Origin: CBDBGD01 sp965205235
GTDB taxonomy: Bacteria; Chloroflexota; Dehalococcoidia; Lucifugimonadales; UBA1127
Length of the DNA stretch: 64,000 nt
Assembly: GCA_965205235.1 (NCBI GenBank)
Contig: CBDBGD010000007.1
Location: forward strand, 248,001-312,000
Direction of reading: 5' to 3'
Part shown: one piece after another, positions 54,091-62,842 of the stretch
How positions within the stretch are numbered: position 1 is the first letter of the stretch
How the letters are laid out: every line of letters begins with the position of its first letter
The notes under the pieces: model-generated
Databases searched by the model: none
What the model saw: the letters and a program-made list of their open reading frames with translations, nothing else
What the model was told of the DNA's origin: nothing
Made by a program: the position numbers and the translations under genes

Positions 54091-54921
54091 ATGGCTGAAG
54101 ACCCAAGCATTCTCCCGCCTATCGCAGCGCGTGCGGCTCAGCTAGCTCGCAGTATCGTGCTGCGCAGCTACAGTGCCCTGGTCTTGAGAGCAGAACTAGA
54201 TGCCGTGGAGAGGTTGCGCGCTGACCAAACATTGAAGCGGTACAAAGGCCCCAACATCGAAGTTGAGTACGACGTGAGTGAGCGTCAGCGGAAGGCCGAG
54301 AACCTCGTGGCCGCGTTAGATAAGGTGGATGGCATAACGGACTGGACGAAGGTGGACCCGGACGAACTCAATCCTGAGTTTCGCTACCGTTGGACACTGG
54401 AGGCCATCAACGTTTCCGACAAGACACTCCAAGATTTGTGGGTACGTCTCCTGGCGGGTGAACTCGAATCACCTGGAAGCGTCTCAAACGCCACAATGAC
54501 GGTCGTACGCGACATGACCAAGGATGTTGCGGAGGACTTTCGCACGCTCTGCTCTGTGGCACTTTGTAGTACCGATGGGAGTCCGTTGGTTGTGCCAGCT
54601 TACTCTTTTCCCGACCCCTCCGTAGAAGACGACTGGTTGAGGTCTTGTCTAGGCCTAATGGAGTTCTACAGGCTTACCGGAAATGTCTATAGCGATATGG
54701 TTGAGTTCAGCGATACCAAGGCTGAGTTGGCTTTTGTTTGCGAAGGAAAGATGTGGGCAGTTCAACCGTCTTTCAATGCAACGATTTGCGCCACGTTTAG
54801 TCCGGCTGGTATAGAGCTTGGGCGAGTTGTGGAACGCGACCATTCCCTCTGCACTTGGGCTTTAGAGAGGCTTCGAGCAGGCGAGGGTTGGGAAGTGAGA
54901 GAGCCTGGGCCCCCAAGATAG
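54091..54921 (+). CDS. DUF2806-like protein
   Basis: ATG 54091 follows GGAGGTG at nine bases. The 276-residue protein has a helical N-terminus, then 'RYRWTLEAINVSDKTLQDLWVRLLAGELESPGS' (shown as RYRWTLEAINVSDKTLQ and LWVRLLAGELESPGS) and 'VVRDMTKDVAEDFRTLCS'. This matches the characteristic 'vSde.lq.lWakLLagEi..PgsfS' core of DUF2806 and related phage- or island-borne proteins of unknown function. The C-terminal half is beta-rich. There is no signal or membrane segment. Codon usage looks less GC-biased than in neighbouring genes, consistent with transfer. Confidence 0.6.
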   Translation: MAEDPSILPPIAARAAQLARSIVLRSYSALVLRAELDAVERLRADQTLKRYKGPNIEVEYDVSERQRKAENLVAALDKVDGITDWTKVDPDELNPEFRYRWTLEAINVSDKTLQDLWVRLLAGELESPGSVSNATMTVVRDMTKDVAEDFRTLCSVALCSTDGSPLVVPAYSFPDPSVEDDWLRSCLGLMEFYRLTGNVYSDMVEFSDTKAELAFVCEGKMWAVQPSFNATICATFSPAGIELGRVVERDHSLCTWALERLRAGEGWEVREPGPPR

Positions 54922-55090
54922 CCTCATGCCTATTGCGGTGGTCGGTCCAGCTATGCCCCAGCCCGATTATGCACTTCGCTCGTGGTATGGGGTTCCGCGA
55001 TGGCCGGGGAGGAGTCACCCACCATGGGATGTCACGACCTGTTATCTGCGATTCCTGCACGTGTTGACTGCCGAGTTACCGGCTCGGACA

Positions 55091-56239
55091 TTAGTCACTC
55101 AGGTAATCCGCCCAAAGCTGCATCAGGGCGCGGCGGCGCTCGAAGAGATCCGACCGGGCATAGGCCTGCTCGGTCGAGTTGCCCAGGGTGTGGGCAAGGG
55201 CGGCCTCCGACACGGCCCAGGGTGTATCCGTCTGCTCCAGGGTCCAGTTCTTGAAACTGCTCCGAAAGCCGTGGACCGTCGCACGCTCCGCCAGACCGAG
55301 GGACCGCAGCACCTTCGTCAGTGTCATGTCCGACATGGGAGCCTCCGGCTTCAGTGGCGACGGAAACACCAGGCCCGATTCATCCCGCAAAGCCGATGCC
55401 TCTCTGAGAACATCGAGGACTTGCCTGCTTAGGGGCACCCGGTGCTCGACGCCTGCCTTCATCCGTTGGGCCGATATGCGCCAGACCTTGCCCTGGAGGT
55501 CGATCTCGTCCCAGGTGGCGCTCCTGGCCTCGCCGGAACGGGCAGCGGTGAGCACCAGAAACCGGAAGCAGAGCCTGGCGGCCAAAGAGGCCTGGGAGGC
55601 CTCCACGGTCTCGAGTGCCGCTCCGACGTCCTGGTAGGGCAGCGCTCTGTGGTGGGCGTTGACCTTTGGCATAGGGGGCAACGCCCCGTCGATGGCTTCA
55701 CCCGCGGGGTTGGTCTCGATGAAGCCGTGGGCCATGGCCCACCTGAAGATGGTCCGCATCCGCTGGCGCACCCGCCGGGCGGTCTCGGGCCGGCTAGTCC
55801 ATATTGGGGTGAGGACGCGCAGCACATCGCCGCGGTCTATCCGGTCCAGGGTAGTGTTGCCAAGTGTCGGCATGGCATGACGCTCCAGGCTCTGCATCCA
55901 GCCGGCGTTGTGCTTGGCGTTGCGCCAGCGGGGTGCATTCGCCTCGTGGACGGCACGGGCGGCCTCTCTGAACGTCGGCATCGCAGGAGCTCGCTTCTCC
56001 GCCAGGGGATCCCGCCCCTCAGCAACGGCCGCTCGGATGCCTGTCGTCTTCTCTCGAGCTTGGGCCAAACTGATGGAGGGGAACGCTCCTAGACCTATAT
56101 CCCTTCGCCGTCCGTCGATAGTGATCCGCAGGACCCAGTACTTGCTCCCCGCCTTACTGATGTAGAGGTGCAGACCCCCGCCGTCGGAATATCGTCCTGG
56201 TTGGGTGAGGGCCTTGACCCGGGTCGCCGAGAGTGCCAT
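55091..56239 (-). CDS. P4-type tyrosine recombinase (integrase)
   Basis: From ATG 56239, with GGAGGGG four bases upstream, the 382-residue protein has an N-terminal arm-binding DUF4102 domain ('YSDGGGLHLYISKAGSKYWV', 'RDIGLGAFPSISLAQARE'), a SAM-like core-binding domain and a catalytic domain with R234, H323-x-x-R326, H350 and the nucleophile Y360 ('AYARSDLFERR'). All key residues are present, so it could be active. It lies 162 bases from the 3' end of tRNA-Ser(UGA), the usual target of such enzymes. Its 3' end is duplicated as a remnant at 31.3 kb. Confidence 0.92.
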   Translation of the reverse strand: MALSATRVKALTQPGRYSDGGGLHLYISKAGSKYWVLRITIDGRRRDIGLGAFPSISLAQAREKTTGIRAAVAEGRDPLAEKRAPAMPTFREAARAVHEANAPRWRNAKHNAGWMQSLERHAMPTLGNTTLDRIDRGDVLRVLTPIWTSRPETARRVRQRMRTIFRWAMAHGFIETNPAGEAIDGALPPMPKVNAHHRALPYQDVGAALETVEASQASLAARLCFRFLVLTAARSGEARSATWDEIDLQGKVWRISAQRMKAGVEHRVPLSRQVLDVLREASALRDESGLVFPSPLKPEAPMSDMTLTKVLRSLGLAERATVHGFRSSFKNWTLEQTDTPWAVSEAALAHTLGNSTEQAYARSDLFERRRALMQLWADYLSD

Positions 56240-56401
56240 GGAGCCCCTCCGAAGCCAAATCTGTTCCCACACATATTACCACAATTGGAGTGGGATAGCG
56301 AGGGACACAGAGGGCACGGAAGGGCATAGACTCGGTGATTCGCAGCTACGGAATCAAGGGGGTATGGAGCACAAGAGGGCACGGCTAGAAATAGCGAGCG
56401 G

Positions 56402-56487
56402 CGGAGGGGGTGGGATTCGAACCCACGATCCCGCGAGGGGATTCCGGTTTTCAAGACCGGCGCCATCGTCCACTCGGCCACCCCTCC
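56402..56487 (-). tRNA. tRNA-Ser (anticodon UGA)
   Basis: The minus strand reads GGAGGGGUGGCCGAGUGG... with acceptor stem GGAGGGG/CCCCUCC, anticodon loop CUUGAAA (anticodon UGA), a long variable arm and the T-loop GGUUCGAAUCC. Discriminator base G, no encoded CCA. Length 86. Its 3' end points at the integrase gene. Confidence 0.95.
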
Positions 56488-56633
56488 GCAACGAGCAACG
56501 GACTGCAGCGCCCAGATGCGTGCCGACACCGGACCGCATCGCCTCTATTCTACCAAGGTACGGGCCGTACTCGGAGGCTGTCGCTAATCGCATGGTACAA
56601 TTCGGCGCGACCCGGCAATGGGGGTATCGGACC

Positions 56634-57149
56634 ATGAAAAGCGGAGCAGGGACGGTCGAGGAGTACCTGGCGGAGCTGACACGGGAGCGGCGTGCTGCGG
56701 TGTCCGCCGTCCGCGAGGTCATCCTGGCCAACCTGCCGGAGGGCTACGAGGAGACGATGGACTTTGGGATGGTCTCCTACGTCGTGCCGCTCGCCCGCTA
56801 CCCCAAGACGTACAACGGCCACCCCCTGCAGTACGCGGCGGTCTCGTCCGAGAAGAGCTACGTCTCGGTCCACCTCATGGGCATCTACGCCGACGCCGAG
56901 AGCCAGCAATGGTTCGTCGAGAGTTACAAGGCCACCGGTAAGAAGCTGAATATGGGGAAGGCGTGCGTCCGCTTCAAGAACCTCGACGACTTTCCGCTCG
57001 ACGTGATCGGGGAGGCCGTCGGCCGCACGCCGATGGAGGAGTGGATACGGTACTACGAGGCTGCCCGTTCGGCCAGGAGACCCGCCAAGCGGAAGCAGGG
57101 GTGGGGGAGGGCTACTAACGCCCGGTTAGGCCGGAAGGAACCCCGATGA
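56634..57149 (+). CDS. DUF1801 family protein
   Basis: ATG 56634 begins MKSGAGTVEEYLAELTRERR. The 171-residue protein has the DUF1801/YdhG-like pattern 'GYEETMDFGMVSYVVPL', 'YAAVSSEKSYVSVHLMGIY' and 'GKACVRFKNLDDFPLDVIG'. The fold is known from structures of small bacterial proteins of unknown role; some are linked to iron-chelate or stress functions, without proof. Its TGA overlaps the start of the serine-protease gene (ATGA). The upstream frame runs through the tRNA antisense and is not real. Confidence 0.8.
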   Translation: MKSGAGTVEEYLAELTRERRAAVSAVREVILANLPEGYEETMDFGMVSYVVPLARYPKTYNGHPLQYAAVSSEKSYVSVHLMGIYADAESQQWFVESYKATGKKLNMGKACVRFKNLDDFPLDVIGEAVGRTPMEEWIRYYEAARSARRPAKRKQGWGRATNARLGRKEPR

Positions 57150-59299
57150 CGTTCGCGTTCAATACACTGCGGAGCCCCAGGAGACTCGCTCACCGAGTCA
57201 TGTGGGTTAGCTCACTCTGTCTCATGGCCACCGTCCTTATGGCAGCATGCGCGGACGACCGTCAAACCGTACCTACAGTCGAACCTACACCCCTGCCAAC
57301 TCCAGAACCTACACCTACACCGACACCGACACCAACTCCCACACCAACTCCTGAGCCTATACCGACACCTGAGCCCACATCGACACCAGCTCCGAAACCC
57401 ACCCCCACGCCAACTCCGGAACCCACACCGCCACCACCCCCGAGACCGCTTACTTCTGCCGAGATCTTCAGCAGAGTCTCACCATCCATCGCATTTGTAG
57501 AAACACGCAGTGGCACGGGCAGTGGGGTGTTGACCGCAGGAGGATACCTAGTAACGAACGCTCACGTAGTTTGGCCATACGATACTGCACGCATCGTTTT
57601 CCCCGACGGCTCAGAGTTCGCGGAGGTACGCGTTCATGGCTGGGACCTACTCGTAGACCTAGCCGTGCTTGGCCCCATTGATGTGGACCTGGACACCTTG
57701 GCATTAGTGGATGGCGAGAGCCTGTCCATCGGTGTCGAGGTATTCTTGATAGGTTACCCGGGAGAGATTGAGGAATTCCCTAAGCCATCAATCGGACGAG
57801 GGCTATTGTCTCGTGTCCGGGAGATGGAGTCTCTTGGTATCACCTACCTGCAGACCGATGCACCTGTGATAGGTGGCCAGAGTGGTGGGGCGCTTGTGTC
57901 TGCGATGGGAGAGGTGATTGGTATCAGTGGCTTTGCATTCACCGAAGGGGATTTCGGAATCGCTGCATCGTCTTCAGACATCGAGCCGCGTGTCAGACAA
58001 CTGATCACTGGCGAGGACCCATCTGGACTGGGCGACAGGAGCCTCCCTCTATCCGGAGGGGACCTCCGTCACAATGTCCGGCTCCGCAATTTTTGGGCCC
58101 AACACGTCTACGTGATCAACGAGTCGTCGGGTACCACCGTCGAATTCGAGCTTGCTGGCAACAGCGATGGCGTGATCACCGTATACGACTCTTTTGCTTC
58201 AGAGCTGCTCTATGTCGACGATAACAGCACAGGAGAAGAGATTGGTTCAGTAGCCATCGCGTACGATGAACCTCACTTCTTGGTTGTATCTCACCTGTCC
58301 GAGACCCCCGGTGACTTCACCTTGACAAGCAGCCACCGACTAGCGTCCCTTCATGACCCAGACGATGGCCAGCAAATCGAGATAGGACAGCCCCTCTTGG
58401 GAAACATAGACTTCCCTGGGGACGTTGACTACTTCTTTGTTCACCTCACAGAAGGTGAGGTCATTGAAGTCGTAGCGCGCTCTGTACTCGCCGACACCTT
58501 TCTGAGTATCGACTATCTGGGAGCATTAGATGAGCAGATAATCGTAGATGACGACCGCGGAGGCGGCCTGTTCGGACTGGATTCGATGGTCGTCTACCGA
58601 GCGCCCCACACTGGGAACTACTTTGCGGTTGTGCATGACGCAAACTCTTACGCTCCTGGCGGATATGTCATCACCGTGGATCGTGCTCATCCTGGAGCTA
58701 CTCCAACGACAACGACGCTGGCCTCCCTATTTGAGGAGCAAGGTGACGGTATTGGCTCGGTTGCATCTTCCGATTTCGGGCTGATTGAACTACGGGCGGC
58801 GTTCCAGGGCCTACCAACCTCCTTCTATGAAGCAGACCCAGCAGATCTGGATCTCTCAATCGCAGGACTGGGATTGGAGGACTACTTCAACACCCTAGTC
58901 ATATTCGTCAATGAAGATCCCTTCCAGATGATCATGGCGGCAACCGGACAGGTCAGCGAATCTGAACGCGAAGCGTGGGATGTGGAACTGTCATCGGTCA
59001 CTTTTGTGGACGATGTGGTGCAGGGGTTCCTCGCTGAAGCTGAGGGGGAAGAGAGTTTCGAGCTCCACGCCAGTGGAAGTCTGGAGTCGTCCGCGGTTGG
59101 AGTGAGCTCGTCTGGCGCCTATCTGGACGCCACTATCGAAGGAATTCGGCTACACATAGAACTCATCATGTTTAGGCGCGGGGACCTCGTTGGAGTCGTC
59201 TACTCTTACGGTCTCCCGGGAACAGAACTATCCGTATCAGTCGAAGAGGCGACGCGGATGCTTGACAGCCAAATTAGCGCCGTCATATTGGCAAGGTAA
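57146..59299 (+). CDS. Trypsin-like (S1/S1C) serine protease lipoprotein with PPC-like domains
   Basis: The 717-residue protein starts with a lipoprotein signal (lipobox 'LMAAC', Cys35) and a long Pro/Thr linker (about 40-100). A chymotrypsin-fold protease domain follows with the triad H140 (TNAHVV), D171 (DLAVL) and S246 (GGQSGGALV). Next are at least two PPC-like beta domains (about 310-395 and 415-515, 'DFPGDVDYFFVHLTEGE') and a C-terminal ~190-residue region that is not recognised. It should act outside the membrane, tethered by lipid, on extracellular protein or misfolded envelope proteins. There is no PDZ domain, unlike DegP. It is translationally coupled to the DUF1801 gene. Confidence 0.88.
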   Translation: MTFAFNTLRSPRRLAHRVMWVSSLCLMATVLMAACADDRQTVPTVEPTPLPTPEPTPTPTPTPTPTPTPEPIPTPEPTSTPAPKPTPTPTPEPTPPPPPRPLTSAEIFSRVSPSIAFVETRSGTGSGVLTAGGYLVTNAHVVWPYDTARIVFPDGSEFAEVRVHGWDLLVDLAVLGPIDVDLDTLALVDGESLSIGVEVFLIGYPGEIEEFPKPSIGRGLLSRVREMESLGITYLQTDAPVIGGQSGGALVSAMGEVIGISGFAFTEGDFGIAASSSDIEPRVRQLITGEDPSGLGDRSLPLSGGDLRHNVRLRNFWAQHVYVINESSGTTVEFELAGNSDGVITVYDSFASELLYVDDNSTGEEIGSVAIAYDEPHFLVVSHLSETPGDFTLTSSHRLASLHDPDDGQQIEIGQPLLGNIDFPGDVDYFFVHLTEGEVIEVVARSVLADTFLSIDYLGALDEQIIVDDDRGGGLFGLDSMVVYRAPHTGNYFAVVHDANSYAPGGYVITVDRAHPGATPTTTTLASLFEEQGDGIGSVASSDFGLIELRAAFQGLPTSFYEADPADLDLSIAGLGLEDYFNTLVIFVNEDPFQMIMAATGQVSESEREAWDVELSSVTFVDDVVQGFLAEAEGEESFELHASGSLESSAVGVSSSGAYLDATIEGIRLHIELIMFRRGDLVGVVYSYGLPGTELSVSVEEATRMLDSQISAVILAR

Positions 59300-59371
59300 G
59301 ACCGTTGGCAGGGAGCAGGCACGAGACAGAGCATCGCGCCCAAATGTTCACTGTCACGCTAGGAGGATGAC

Positions 59372-59899
59372 ATGGAAGGTCGAGATCTCTTGGCCGATGG
59401 ACTGGAGAGGGTGCAGGCCATGCTGCATTACGTGGTGGACGAGCTGACCCTGGAGCAGCTCCTCTACCAGCCCAAGGAGGGGTGCAACTCCATCGCCTGG
59501 CTGGCGTGGCACCTGACCCGAGTCCAGGACCACCACCTATCGGACTTGGCAGGCATCCCCCAGGCCTGGGTCAGCGAGGGGTGGCACTCGGTCTTCGATA
59601 TGGCGCCCGACCCGACGAACACGGGCGGCGGCCACACGCCGGAGGAGGTCGCAGCATTCCGGCCCCCCGACGGCGCGGCCCTGCTGCGTTACCACGACGC
59701 GGTATACAAGCGCTCGATGGCCTACGTGGCCACGCTGGCTCCGGCCGACCTGGACGTGGAGATCAACGAGCCGCAGTACCAACCCCTGCCCACGGTGGGC
59801 GTGCGTATGGTGAGCGTCATCAACGACAACACGGAGCACGCGGGCCAAGCGGCCTATCTGCGCGGCATGCTTCAGGGCGCCGGGTGGTTGGGGGTCTGA
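59372..59899 (+). CDS. DinB-fold protein (DUF664-like)
   Basis: ATG 59372 follows AGGAGGATG closely. The 175-residue protein has the histidine positions of the DinB four-helix family: 'SIAWLAWHLTRVQDHHLSDL' and 'INDNTEHAGQAAYLRGML'. These proteins bind a metal and some transfer groups to bacillithiol or mycothiol; no substrate is indicated here. A stand-alone gene between the protease and RraA-like genes. Confidence 0.85.
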   Translation: MEGRDLLADGLERVQAMLHYVVDELTLEQLLYQPKEGCNSIAWLAWHLTRVQDHHLSDLAGIPQAWVSEGWHSVFDMAPDPTNTGGGHTPEEVAAFRPPDGAALLRYHDAVYKRSMAYVATLAPADLDVEINEPQYQPLPTVGVRMVSVINDNTEHAGQAAYLRGMLQGAGWLGV

Positions 59900-60012
59900 C
59901 GCTTGGCCGCTGCTGTTGACACCTTCTCAAGGCCCCCAGTACACTAGCGCCGACCCCGCATGCCCAGTTGGGTAACTCTATGTCGGGGCGAGGTCCAGGG
60001 AGGAGAGGACGT

Positions 60013-60762
60013 ATGGCATCACTCGTACCGCCGAAGAAGGAAATCACCCAAGAGCTTATCGAGCTGGCGAAGCGGGCCAGCACGGCCACCATCTCCGGCG
60101 AGCTATCGAAGCGGGGGTTCCGCTTTGTCTACATGGCCGGGGTCCTGCCCGTCAAGGCCGGCACCGTGATGGCCGGGCGCGCCTACACGCTGCGCTACCT
60201 GCCTCGCCGGGAGGACCACAACTCGGAGAACGACCGGGCCGGATACGCCGAGCACGTAGCCATCGAGTCCGTTGGGCCCGGTGACGTGCTGATCATCGAC
60301 GCTCGGGGGAACGTGGGCGCCGGTGTCTTCGGCGACCGCCTGGTGGCCCGGATGGTCTATCGAGGCGCCGAAGGCATGGTCACAGACGGCGCCATGCGGG
60401 ACATCCCCTACCTGCGCGGACAGGACTTCCCGGTCTTCATCCGGGCGCCCCACGGCTACGGGCACACCGCCGAACACTGGGCGATGGACTGCCAGTTGCC
60501 CGTGGCCTGCGGCAACGTGCTGATCTACCCCGGCGACCTGGTGGTAGGCGACGACGACGGCGTTGTGGTCTGCCCGCAGGACATCGCTGAGGAGGTCATC
60601 GTCAAATCCGTGGCGCAGGAGGAAGAGGAGGAGTTCACCCGCGAGCTGATCGAAGAGGGCGCCAACATCGTCGACGTCCACGGGAAGCTCCTGGGGGAGA
60701 CGCTCGATCGCTACAAGAGGTGGCGCGAGGCCAAGGGTCTGCCGCCGATGATCGAGAAGTAG
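60013..60762 (+). CDS. RraA-like / HMG-CHA aldolase family protein
   Basis: From ATG 60013, after GGAGAGGAC, the 249-residue protein has the RraA-like fold motifs: 'ATISGELSKRG', 'GDVLIIDARGNVGAGVFGD', 'MVTDGAMRDIPYLRG' (with the Arg-Asp pair used by the aldolases for metal and substrate) and 'GDLVVGDDDGVVVCP'. Family members are 4-hydroxy-4-methyl-2-oxoglutarate/4-carboxy-4-hydroxy-2-oxoadipate aldolases, oxaloacetate decarboxylases or regulators of RNase E. An enzymatic role is more likely here, given the catabolic neighbours. Confidence 0.83.
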   Translation: MASLVPPKKEITQELIELAKRASTATISGELSKRGFRFVYMAGVLPVKAGTVMAGRAYTLRYLPRREDHNSENDRAGYAEHVAIESVGPGDVLIIDARGNVGAGVFGDRLVARMVYRGAEGMVTDGAMRDIPYLRGQDFPVFIRAPHGYGHTAEHWAMDCQLPVACGNVLIYPGDLVVGDDDGVVVCPQDIAEEVIVKSVAQEEEEEFTRELIEEGANIVDVHGKLLGETLDRYKRWREAKGLPPMIEK

Positions 60763-60795
60763 GCCCGCCGAACCACCCTCGGGAACGAGACGCAC

Positions 60796-60824
60796 GTAGG
60801 GGCGGTCTACAGGACCGCCCCTAC
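60796..60824. terminator. Perfect 12-bp hairpin, bidirectional terminator
   Basis: GTAGGGGCGGTC (60796-60807) pairs perfectly with GACCGCCCCTAC (60813-60824) over a five-base loop. It lies between convergent genes. It could also be a dispersed extragenic palindrome. Confidence 0.6.
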
Positions 60825-60888
60825 TCATGTCGCTCTACCACCCAACGGCGCGATGGGACCCCGCCGTTGCCGGGATCGGAAGTGTCAC

Positions 60889-61089
60889 CTACCTCCGACG
60901 CCGCCCGCCCGGCCTGCGAGTGGGCTGGATCTGGTGAGGCTCCACGCTCTCCAGCTTGGCTTCCGGCATCGTCGCCAGGCGCTCCGCCAGGGCGTTGTAC
61001 ACGTTGGCGGTGCTCTCCACCTGATCGTCTGTGGGTTTGAGGCCCGCCCTCTCGAGAAGTGTGCGGGCCAACTCCGGTGTCATGGCCAT
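60889..61089 (-). CDS. Small amidase partner (AtzG/GatC-like)
   Basis: ATG 61089 follows AAGGAG at seven bases. The 66-residue helical protein ('MTPELARTLLERAGLKPTDDQVESTANVYNALAERL', given here as its ends MTPELARTLLERAGL and NVYNALAERL) resembles the short AtzG/GatC-type proteins that form complexes with amidase-signature enzymes. It lies 36 bases after the amidase gene on the same strand. The basic Pro/Arg tail (RRPGGRRRR) is unusual. Confidence 0.6.
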   Translation of the reverse strand: MAMTPELARTLLERAGLKPTDDQVESTANVYNALAERLATMPEAKLESVEPHQIQPTRRPGGRRRR

Positions 61090-61125
61090 CGTCGTTCTCC
61101 TTCGCCTCTGAGACTTCGGCGTCGT

Positions 61126-62544
61126 TTACAGCTTGGGGTGCATGGTGTGCCACTCGGTGGCCTGCTCGTAGGCGTGGGCCACCTTGAGCACCAGGTCGTC
61201 CTCAAAGGCCCGGCCAGCAATCTGAAGGCCTACCGGAAGCCCCTGAGGGGAGAAGCCGCAGGGGACGCTGACCGCAGGCTGCCCCGTGAGGTTGAAGGTC
61301 CGGGTGGAACTCATGTCGATGGCGCCCCGGGTGGCGCCACCCCCGCCGCCCCTAGGCGGCGCGCCCCGAATGGAAGCCTGCTGGATAGGGCCCGGCGGAG
61401 TGTTTTGAACGGGGCTCACCAGCACGTCCACCTGCTGCAGGGCTTCCACGATCTCCGCCTGGATGAGACGCCGGAGCTGCTGCGCCTTGTGGTACATGGT
61501 GGAGGGTGCAACGAGGCCCAGTCGCACCTTCTGCTGCACCATGGGCGTGTATTCGTCCAGCCGGTCCAGCCAGGGAGCGTGGACCTGGGCCATTTCGCTC
61601 CAGGTGATGATGTTCCCCGTCGCGCCGGTGTACTCACCCGTGACGGGAAGGGAGATCTCCGTGACCTCAGCGCCGAGCTCCTGCAGCACGACGATGGCCC
61701 GCTGTATCAGCTCGGCCACCTCGGCGGAGGCCCCGTCGTTCAGCTCCCTGGGGATACCGATGCGTATGCCGCGGATGTTCCGGTCCAGGGCCGCCTGGTA
61801 GTCGGGGATGGGGACCCTGGCCGAGGAGGGGTCCTGGGCGTCGTAACCGGCCACGGCGCCGAGCATGATGGCGCAGTCCTCCACCGTCCGAGTCATGGGC
61901 CCGGCGTGGTCGATGGACCAGCTCAGCGGGAAGACACCAAAGCGGCTCACCAGTCCGTAGGTGGGCTTGAGCCCCACGATGCTGTTGTGAGAGGCAGGCC
62001 CACGGATGGAGCCGCCCGTGCAGGATCCCATCGAACCGAAGACCATGCCCGCCGCGACGGATGCGCCCGACCCGCTGGATGAGCCTCCGGGGGTGTGGTC
62101 CAGGTTCCAGGGGTTGCGGACCTCGCCGTAGAGGGCGTTGTGGTTGCCGCTGGCGAACTCGAGGCAGTGGTTCTTGCCGAGCAGTACGCCCCCCGCCCGG
62201 TCGAGGTTGCGGACGGCAGTCGAGTCATGGTCCGGGACGTTGTCCTTGAAGACGCTGGACCCGATGGTGGTCCGCACTCCCTTGGAGTTGTAGATGTCCT
62301 TGACGGCATAGGGGATGCCGTGCATGGGCCCGCGGCCCTTGCCTCGGGCGATCTCCTGCTCGGCTCGCCGGGCGGCGACCAGGGCCTGGTCGCCCAGCAC
62401 GGTGAGGAAGGAGTTGATCTTCCCGTCGTGGTGCTCCACCTGGTCCAGGCAGGCCTGGGTCAGCTCCACCGGGGAGAGCTGCCGGGAGCGAATGGCCGCC
62501 GCGGCGTCGGCAATCGTCATCGACATCAGGTCGGTTATTGGCAT
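61126..62544 (-). CDS. Amidase-signature hydrolase
   Basis: ATG 62544 follows GGAGGGG at four bases. The 472-residue protein has the Ser-cisSer-Lys triad of the family: K82 in 'AVKD', the cis-Ser at 155/156 in 'GGSSSGSGA', and nucleophile S179 in 'GGSIRGPA'. The residue two before 'GGS', usually Asp, is Cys here (SCTGGS). It hydrolyses an amide; relatives include GatA, allophanate and aryl-amide hydrolases. There is a Gly-rich loop near residue 390 (PPRGGGGGATRG). The gene is followed by a small partner gene. Confidence 0.9.
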   Translation of the reverse strand: MPITDLMSMTIADAAAAIRSRQLSPVELTQACLDQVEHHDGKINSFLTVLGDQALVAARRAEQEIARGKGRGPMHGIPYAVKDIYNSKGVRTTIGSSVFKDNVPDHDSTAVRNLDRAGGVLLGKNHCLEFASGNHNALYGEVRNPWNLDHTPGGSSSGSGASVAAGMVFGSMGSCTGGSIRGPASHNSIVGLKPTYGLVSRFGVFPLSWSIDHAGPMTRTVEDCAIMLGAVAGYDAQDPSSARVPIPDYQAALDRNIRGIRIGIPRELNDGASAEVAELIQRAIVVLQELGAEVTEISLPVTGEYTGATGNIITWSEMAQVHAPWLDRLDEYTPMVQQKVRLGLVAPSTMYHKAQQLRRLIQAEIVEALQQVDVLVSPVQNTPPGPIQQASIRGAPPRGGGGGATRGAIDMSSTRTFNLTGQPAVSVPCGFSPQGLPVGLQIAGRAFEDDLVLKVAHAYEQATEWHTMHPKL

Positions 62545-62681
62545 GGCGCCCCTCCTGTTCTAGCTCCTCCGGCGTCTGCGGCCCTCACGAAGAGGGCATG
62601 CGACGCGTAGGAGGCGGGCTGGATGACGGGATTGTATCATGCCGCAAGGAGTTGGCAAGTGAGGGCACAGGCGCGGTGCGG

Positions 62682-62753
62682 AGCCACCGCTCGGATTCGA
62701 ACCGAGGACCCGCGCTTTACGAAAGCGCTGCTCTGCCTCTGAGCTACGGTGGC
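62682..62753 (-). tRNA. tRNA-Thr (anticodon CGU)
   Basis: On the minus strand GCCACCG pairs with CGGUGGC. The anticodon stem GCGCU/AGCGC holds loop UUCGUAA (anticodon CGU), and the T-loop reads GGUUCGAAUCC. Length 72, no encoded CCA. Confidence 0.93.
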
Positions 62754-62842
62754 CCGCAACGGCTATTATAGTACAGAATTCGTCACCACACTGGCCCGTG
62801 CATGGACAATGCAGGCAGAAGCGGGCCGAGGAGGGAGCAATC

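Noticed and set aside
56205..56633. N-terminal extension of the DUF1801 protein
   Set aside because: It runs antisense through tRNA-Ser and the integrase start. The conserved domain begins at ATG 56634.
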